NCBI GenBank assembly: GCA_025526915.1 | Contig: JAHLKH010000249.1 | Location: forward strand, 1-31,115 | Direction: 5' to 3' | From: Entophlyctis helioformis | Taxonomy: Eukaryota; Chytridiomycota; Chytridiomycetes; Chytridiales; Chytriomycetaceae | Length of the DNA: 31,115 bases | Shown here: positions 25,266 to 31,115 of the stretch, piece by piece | How the letters are laid out: each line of letters begins with the position of its first letter | Numbering within the stretch: position 1 is the stretch's first letter | Notes under the pieces: generated by a model | What the model saw: only the letters and a program-made list of their open reading frames with translations | Databases searched by the model: none | What the model was told of the DNA's origin: nothing | Made by a program: the position numbers and the translations under genes

Positions 25266-26339
25266 CTATTGCACCAGCCCACGCGCCACAGCAATCTCGG
25301 CGTTCATGATGCTGCTGCCGGCCGCACCCAGGATGGTGTTGTGCGACAGCAGTGTCAGCTTGATGTCAAAGACGTTGCACGGACGCACACGCCCCACCAC
25401 GATCGCGTTGCCCTTGCCTGTGCCGAGATCCAGACGCGGCTGCGGCCGGTCAGGCGCCAGCGTCACCACGACGGCCTGCTGTGGCGCCGACGGCACGCCC
25501 AGACGCTGCGCCTCGCACACGTATGCAGAGAGAGCGGCCTGCACCTGCTCGACGGTCGGTGCGGGACGCTGCTTAAACTCGATGTTGACCGACTCGGTGT
25601 GTCCGTCAATGACGGCGACACGGTTGCAGCTGGCAGACACGCGCAGGTCGGGCGCCGCAACAAACGACGTGCGATCGCTGCTGATCGAGCCCAGGATCTT
25701 GCTCGCCTCTTCCTCCATCTTCTCCTCCTCGCCAGAGATGTGCGGCACGACGTTGCCGAGAATGTCCAGGCTGGGCACGCCGGGGTATCCGGCACCCGAG
25801 ATGGCCTGCATGGTCGTCACGACGACGCGCGAGAGCGGGCCAAAGGCGTCCATGAGCGGCTTCAGAGCGACAACCAGGCCGGTCGTGGAGCAGTTGGCGT
25901 TGGTGACCAGGAAGCCCTGGCGCAGGCCGTGCATCGACCGCTGGTGCGCAACGAGATCAAAATGGTCCGGATTCACCAGCGGCACAATCAGCGGCACAGT
26001 GGGGTCCATGCGGTGGTTCTTGGCGTTGGAGAGCACGCCCATGTCTGCGCGCATAAAGGCCAGCTCGACGTCGCCGGCCACCGACGAGTCGAGTCCCGAG
26101 AAGACGATGCGGCAGCCCTTGAATCGGGCGGGATCGCACGGCTCGATGGTGAGGGCAGCGGCCGCCGCGGGAATGGGCGTGTCGAGCTTCCAGTTGACGG
26201 TCGAGCCGTACGGCTTGCCGGCCGAGCGCTCGGACGCACCGACGGCCTGCACAAAGAACAGCGGGTGGTTGTCGAGCAGCTGGATGAAGCGCTGGCCAAC
26301 GGTGCCGGTCGCTCCCAGAACGCCGACGGGGATGCTCAT
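25266..26339 (-). CDS. HOM2: Aspartate-semialdehyde dehydrogenase
   Basis: A single-exon gene of 357 aa, the usual length for fungal Hom2. It starts MSIPVGVLGATGTVGQRFIQ with the NADP-binding GxxGxxG loop. The catalytic Cys lies in VTNANCSTTGL (about residue 155), followed by ISGAGYPGVPSLDILGN and the C-terminal dimer-domain sequences DGHTESVNIEF and LGAAGSSIMNAE. The enzyme reduces aspartyl phosphate to aspartate semialdehyde, the branch point towards threonine, methionine and, where present, lysine. The chosen ATG matches the family start; the frame is open upstream into the Fanzor element but without homology. Only 28 bp separate the ATG from the element's end, so the native promoter has been displaced or the element now contributes the 5' leader. 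It is intronless, unlike its neighbours. Confidence 0.95.
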   Translation of the reverse strand: MSIPVGVLGATGTVGQRFIQLLDNHPLFFVQAVGASERSAGKPYGSTVNWKLDTPIPAAAAALTIEPCDPARFKGCRIVFSGLDSSVAGDVELAFMRADMGVLSNAKNHRMDPTVPLIVPLVNPDHFDLVAHQRSMHGLRQGFLVTNANCSTTGLVVALKPLMDAFGPLSRVVVTTMQAISGAGYPGVPSLDILGNVVPHISGEEEKMEEEASKILGSISSDRTSFVAAPDLRVSASCNRVAVIDGHTESVNIEFKQRPAPTVEQVQAALSAYVCEAQRLGVPSAPQQAVVVTLAPDRPQPRLDLGTGKGNAIVVGRVRPCNVFDIKLTLLSHNTILGAAGSSIMNAEIAVARGLVQ

Positions 26340-26367
26340 GATGAGTTTTGGGGAAACGGCTGCTTTT

Positions 26368-26571
26368 GGCCCGATATTCATACAATTACCAAGGATTTTG
26401 GAGTTAAATTCGACCCAAGAGGCGACGGATGCAAGCCCACATATCACACGATGGAAGGTTCGAGTCAGCAACGAGCATGCGACGACAGGCGGGCGAGGCA
26501 CATCCAACAAGCATCTCACCTTCTATTGAAGTGACCCGTTAGGTCGATCGGGAGGTTCCCCGATTCAAAGT
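26368..26571 (-). ncRNA. Candidate Fanzor guide-RNA scaffold, right copy
   Basis: This is the non-coding tail of the right element, about 92% identical by hand count to 4541-4743, with the CCAA/TTGG hairpin kept while its loop changed. The 7-bp stem seen in the left copy is partly disrupted here. If the Fanzor rule holds, the guide would start at 26367 and read AAAAGCAGCCG towards the HOM2 start codon. A GAGTCA/TGACTC motif (Gcn4-like half of the consensus) lies at 26462-26467. Confidence 0.45.
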
Positions 26572-26673
26572 GTTGTTGTTGGCAGACATGGCAGCATGAT
26601 CTGATCCCATGAGGCCACATGCGACTTGAAGGGAAGCAGATCAGGTGACGGAGGCTGCTGGACGACAGGCTGA

Positions 26674-29600
26674 TCAGGCGGTGTCGCGAGCAGCATGATG
26701 TGATGTTGTGCACGCCGCTGGATGAGATATGATTGCCCGATGTCTGCAGGTCTCTGGCGTGGCTGGATTGCTGTCGGCTTTGGTGTGTGTCAAGTAGAGC
26801 GGCCGGTGTCCAAACAGCAGATGCCACAGTGCGACCATTCCGATGTTGGTGGCTCCAAGCACGTCTCGGTGGTAGACGGTGGTGCAGTCTGTGCACTCGT
26901 AGCGTCGCAGGTTGGTGCGGTTCTCGTATGGGATCCGCTGCTTGCACTGCGGGCACATCTGGCTGGTCAGGTTCTCGTTGCAGCGGTAGATCTGTGTGTG
27001 TGTGCATGATCGTGTGGTCAGTTGGTGCACAGATGGATGGATGGATGGCATGGCATATCCAGACGCACATAGGCACATCCAGACGACCACAGATGCCTGA
27101 TGAGAAAGTTCTCAAACACAGCGTGCCGGCCACCTTGGCCTGTAAAGTCAATGCCAAATGCCCACACAACGGGAATGTCCTTCTCTGTTGGCTTGTCACA
27201 GCGGCCTTGAGATGCAGCTGATGCGCGCTTGCCAGTGGTCGAGCCTGCCAGCTTCATGATGCCCTCAAGAGCGTTTCCGCGATCAGACATGCGTTGCACG
27301 CATGGGAACCGCTTGGCCTTGACCTTCTGTGGAATGCCATGTCATGCCATGCCATCCAGTGCAATCAGCAGGCGATCAAGTAGCATGGCGGTCATGGCAA
27401 TGGGCATCCAGAAACAGGGAAAACGTACCCGTGCATTCAGGAATGGCGTGCAGTACGCATGGCAGCGCAGATCCCAAAAGGCTCTCTCGCCAGGCTTGAC
27501 GTTTGGATCGGCATGCTTTGCTGTCTTGAATGCAATAACCTCGTGGACGTCGGTTGCCTTAGCATATCGATTGTTGAGCCTGGCACAGGAGGCAGGCACT
27601 GTGAGTTGATCTGGTCAAGAGTGCGCGTGGCAGAGTCATTGCATGCATACCACCGCTGAAGGCTGTGCTCGGCTTGTGCCATGCCAGAGGAGAGCACGTA
27701 GTTGGACTCGAGGGTATAGGTGAAGGTTGCCAGATCGACCAGCATGCTGGACGCGCCATACATGTACCGCTCGCCCCAATCAATGCCGACAATCCGCACA
27801 AACCGGTAGCCCTTGTTGGTGAACAGGTTGTTGGCTTTGATGATGTCGCGCAGTCGCTGCGAGGCGTAGAAGCTGAGCTTGCCCTGTCATGCCATGACAT
27901 GAGTGAGGAATGTGCAATGCATGTGCACCAAAGTGCGAGGTTGGCATGCAAGTGGCTTACAGGATTGGGCGTGTATGGCTTGGCGGCTGACAGGTCGGCA
28001 GGATCGGCAGCTGTGGATGGCATGTCAGTCGGTGTGGACAACAAGTGGCGTCTGGATTGGCACAGCAACTCACATTCGCCATCCATTGATCATGCCCATC
28101 ATGCCCATCATGCCCATCATCATCGTCATCGTCATCATCAGGCATGCCATCAGCAAGGCTGGGCTGCTCGCCTAAAGATGCCATGTTGGAGCATGCAGAT
28201 CAAGGCGGCAGTCAGAACCAATGTGTGCACCAAAGCATTCAAGCACGCCACATACTGCGTGGCGACTCTGGACGGTCTGTGCGATAGTCAGCGCCAGCTG
28301 AAGATGCTGTATCCGTCCGTCCGGAAGCTGCCCACCGCGGTCGGTTTGCTTGGACTTGCAGGAGGAAGACCATCGATCACGGCGTCTATAAACTCCTGGC
28401 GCTCCTTGCCAACCAGACCCTCGTGCTCAGCCAGTTGCATCGCATCAGCAATGACTGCGTCATTTGCTTGGACCTGCTCAAACACCTCCTTGTCGGCCTC
28501 GTCTGGCGTCTGATAGCGGCCTTTCTTGGGGCGGAGGCCGGGAAGGAGTATGTTGAGGATACGAGCTCCTTGCTATTGCTGAACGCCTTCTTGATCGTCC
28601 TGTTGGATGATGCGAGGCCCAAGCTGGCTTTTTGGTAGTCTTGGATAAAAGTGGAGTGTCAGCATCATATCATGTAGACATGGCATAAACAAGTGCGACC
28701 TACTGAGTACAGCAAGGAGCTGCAGTCGCAAGTATGCCAAAGCAGCACTTTGCTCGCCACGGATGCGATCACACTACTCCCCATCACCGCCCAAAAGAGC
28801 GTTGTCTCGGTGATGAGGATGAAGGGATCGCGGCTGGCTGCTTGCGGGCACAGCTTGTTTGTCGTGCCAGCAAGCTTGGACAGCTCGTAAAAGATCACGA
28901 TCTCTGACCGAGACACATCAGGCACAAGCGTCTTGAGCTCGTGCAGCTCTTGCGGGACTGTATCAATACCACTGTCCTCAGTGGCCGAGGAAGAGCTGGA
29001 TGCCGCGTCCTTGGTGGTGGCTGCCTTCCTGCCCCGTCGCTTCTTGGGCCTGCCGCCCTTGTTGGCTGACGAAGAGGTGGACCGGCCCCGCTTGAGACTT
29101 GAGGTGGGAGGAGCAGTATCCAAAGTGGCCAGCGGTGTGGCGTCCTCAATCGCCGGTGGTGTAGCGTCCTTGGCAGCCTTGGCAGCAGCAGCCTTGGCGG
29201 CCTTGGCAGCCTTGGCGGTCTTGAAAAGTGCCGCAATCCACACTCTCACGTCCTCAATGGATGCACTGGGCATCAGCTTGAGGGCTGCAGTGACGGCCAG
29301 CTCAGACTGGCTAGAGATGTAGTGCCGCGCAAGCATGCCACACACATCCCTGGCCAGATTGCTGTAAATGTCGTGCCTTGCATTCGCGCAAAGGCTGCCA
29401 TCAAGCCTGTAGGGCAAGACAGCCTCCATAGTGCCCGCGTGCACAGCGTCTGCCGTCTGCGCACTTGTGTGCATCAAGGCCGACAGCTCTGCATCTGCCT
29501 GCACCACGGCTGACAGGATCGCGTCGGCCTGGATTGTCACCGTCTGCTGCGTCGCGTCCATCATGTCGGCATCCATCATGGCTGCTCGCATCGTGTCCAT

Positions 29601-31115
29601 CTGTGCCATGTCCATCATGGCTGCTTGCCGCGCGTCTTTCTGGAACGTGTCGCTGTGCCGTGGCCGCCTGCTGCATTGCATCAATCAGTGACATGTCCAT
29701 CAGCATCGTGCACGTCTGCATCATGTCCATCCGTACCGTGTCATCCTGCAGCTTGGCTGCGTTGGTTTGCAGCACCCTCCGCGTCCAGGTGCGATGGATC
29801 GTCATTTGCATGACTGTTACGATCCAGGAGTGGATGGCATGCTTGGTGCTTCGGCTGCACCATCATGCTGTCCGCCAGGACATAGCCAAGATGGCGCAGC
29901 AGCATGTCCACAGCACCGCCTCCACCTGATATACTGCTGGTGAGGGCCGTAAGCAGCTCATTTGCTGATGGAACTGCTGCTGCTGGTGGTGGTGGTGGCG
30001 GTTGGACGGCTGAAGATGAAGCGCCGGTGCTGCTGGCTGCTGTTGGCTGATTGTGCACATCATGGTCGTCCTGGATGCATGGGTCGTCAGGCTGCACAGG
30101 CAGCTTGTGCTCATCGTGCTCGTCCTGCTCGTCGTGTTCATCCTGCTCATCCTGCTCGTCCTGCTCGTTCTGCTCGTCCTGATCGTCGAGGTCGCCATGC
30201 ATGTTGGGTTGCTTGGCAATCTTGGCAGTATCAAAGGCGCAGATCTTGAGAGCCGTGTCACTGTCGAGAGTCACCAAGCTGCCATAGCGAGGGATCTTTG
30301 TGTCGCTGCTGTGCGGGCCGGTGCCGTACATGTGCCAAACAATGATGCCCTGCTTGTGAATGCATCCACCTGACAAGAGCGTCGCGCTCTCGTCCTCATC
30401 AAAGTCCTCCGGGTTGACATAGTAATACTGCGTCAGCTTGCCTTGGCTTGCCTCCAGGACACAGTACTCCAGAGGCAGAGGCGCGTCTGCATCAGCTTGA
30501 CCAGATCCGCGACCATGGCGCCGATCAAGGCAAGGGCAGCACGCCACAAGCCGGCCGTGAATAGTAGACTGTGAGGGTGGTGTTGTGGCTGATTGAACTG
30601 GGTGTCTGTTCGGCGAGTGGTGTCTTGGTTTGGGGCCCAAAAAACTTGGTGTTTGCGAGATCGCATGACTGCATCTCCTGCATACCACACAAGTCAGCAT
30701 CCACAAAGCCAAGCAAACAGAGCAGCATGCCGATCAAACCCCATACCGCCATTTTGACAATCTGCTCAGGGCGGCTGTGTGCATTGCCTTTAGGTCTTGG
30801 CTGTCCTTTGGGATGGGTGGCCGCGGCAAGTGTCATGACTGGCATCGCAATCATGCGGCCGAGCTTTGCAAGCTTCTGACGAGTTGCCACTCGACTGCCA
30901 GCAACCCATCTGTGGCATGACACACGTGTCAGCAAGCACATTCAAGGCACATGACATGCCATATGTCGCGTACGCCTTCTTCTTGCCAACAGTTCCGCCT
31001 TGCGAGCATGCAGGCCTGACTTCTTCTTGTTCTCTCTGATGATCTCCTGTAGTGTGGCCTTCTCTTTTTTCTTGGCACGCTCCTTTGTGTGCGCAGCCCG
31101 CTTGGCTGCCGTGAA
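26674..31115 (-). pseudogene. Fanzor nuclease gene, right copy, N-terminal half frame-broken
   Basis: The RuvC half appears intact across introns: IVGIDWGERYMYGA (Asp codon 27779-27781), IPVVWAFGIDFTGQGG, NENLTSQMCPQC (alternative Glu at 26974-26976), zinc-ribbon cysteines, and HRDVLGATNIGM (RuvC-III Asp at 26863-26865), ending at a stop at 26674. The N-terminal half shows lesions relative to the left copy: near 30530 and 30495 (frameshifts around the A(L)IGAMVADLVK block), 29835, 28566 and 28305. It also carries a (DEQ/DEH)n acidic repeat (30100-30190) and a Met/Asp-rich insertion (29480-29690) missing from the left copy. The C-terminus after the zinc ribbon differs from the left copy. The 5' end is cut by the window. 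A full-length active nuclease is unlikely; a truncated RuvC-domain product is conceivable. Confidence 0.8.
30100..30195 (-). repeat. Acidic-codon tandem repeat in right Fanzor gene
   Basis: Short repeats coding for Asp-Glu-Gln and Asp-Glu-His (DEQDEQDEHDEQDEH) occupy the linker where the left copy has a different, longer repeat unit (EDAEEYEDIEDVEDAEEYED, about 1219-1330). The position is conserved but the repeat unit is not. Confidence 0.8.

Larger units (their letters stand above)
26368..31115 (-). mobile_element. Fanzor element, right copy (5' end outside window)
   Basis: The copy lies on the - strand, inverted relative to the left element. Its 3' end at 26368 is defined by loss of similarity with the left copy after the shared terminal motif. 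It is a diverged relative, not a recent duplicate: intron sequences and the acidic and Met/Asp-rich linkers differ strongly, while the RuvC exons and the 3' tail are close. The 5' end runs off the window. Confidence 0.8.

Noticed and set aside
25170..26534. Two + strand open frames of about 450 codons opposite HOM2
   Set aside because: They are antisense shadows created by GC-rich codon bias over a clear, single-exon HOM2 gene; neither translation shows a recognisable motif or composition of its own.

Overview
The window looks like nuclear DNA of a zoosporic (flagellated) fungus, most likely a chytrid. The evidence is GC-rich coding sequence, many short GT-AG introns (mostly about 65-100 nt) with CTGAC/CTAAC-like branch sites, fungal-type genes (EFR3, VPS74, YAK1, HOM2, MCY1), and a flagellar-axoneme coiled-coil gene (CFAP184/CCDC96) that non-flagellated fungi are expected to lack. 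The organism assignment is inference; the gene families are read directly from the translated exons.

Layout. (1) 1-4743, + strand: a Fanzor element, i.e. a eukaryotic relative of TnpB RNA-guided nucleases, with a decayed, intron-rich gene (about 148-4524) and a conserved 3' tail (4541-4743). (2) 4534-26339: a 21.6 kb host segment with eight recognisable genes: OPA3 (-), NDUFB7 (+), EFR3 (-), MCY1/cysteine synthase 2 (+), an unrecognised Ala/Asp-rich ORF (+) followed by CFAP184 (+), YAK1 (+), VPS74/GOLPH3 (-) and HOM2/aspartate-semialdehyde dehydrogenase (-). (3) 26368-31115, - strand: a second, diverged copy of the same Fanzor element. The two elements are inverted relative to each other, with their 3' ends facing the host segment.

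The Fanzor pair is the main discovery candidate. Both copies encode a RuvC-I aspartate (DWG motif), a glutamate in an NENLTS motif directly before a CxxC...CxxC zinc ribbon, and a RuvC-III aspartate in HRDVLGATNIGM. This is the rearranged Fanzor layout. Each copy carries several different frame-breaking lesions, so neither full gene is intact here, although the RuvC half of the right copy is still open across its introns. The last about 203 bp of the element are strongly conserved between copies although non-coding, as expected for a guide-RNA (omega RNA/fRNA) scaffold whose guide would come from the adjoining host DNA. The left element's tail supplies the last 69 codons of OPA3 on the opposite strand. 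The right element ends 28 bp upstream of the HOM2 start codon. A solo copy of the terminal 19 bp lies 16 bp after the MCY1 stop codon.

Host genes: OPA3 and NDUFB7 (both mitochondrial) are divergent with only 34 bp between start codons. MCY1 and HOM2 belong to amino-acid metabolism, and MCY1 has two TCACGTG boxes upstream. EFR3 and VPS74 both relate to PI4P biology. YAK1 has a very long Gln-rich C-terminal tail. I saw no tRNA, rRNA or CRISPR array.
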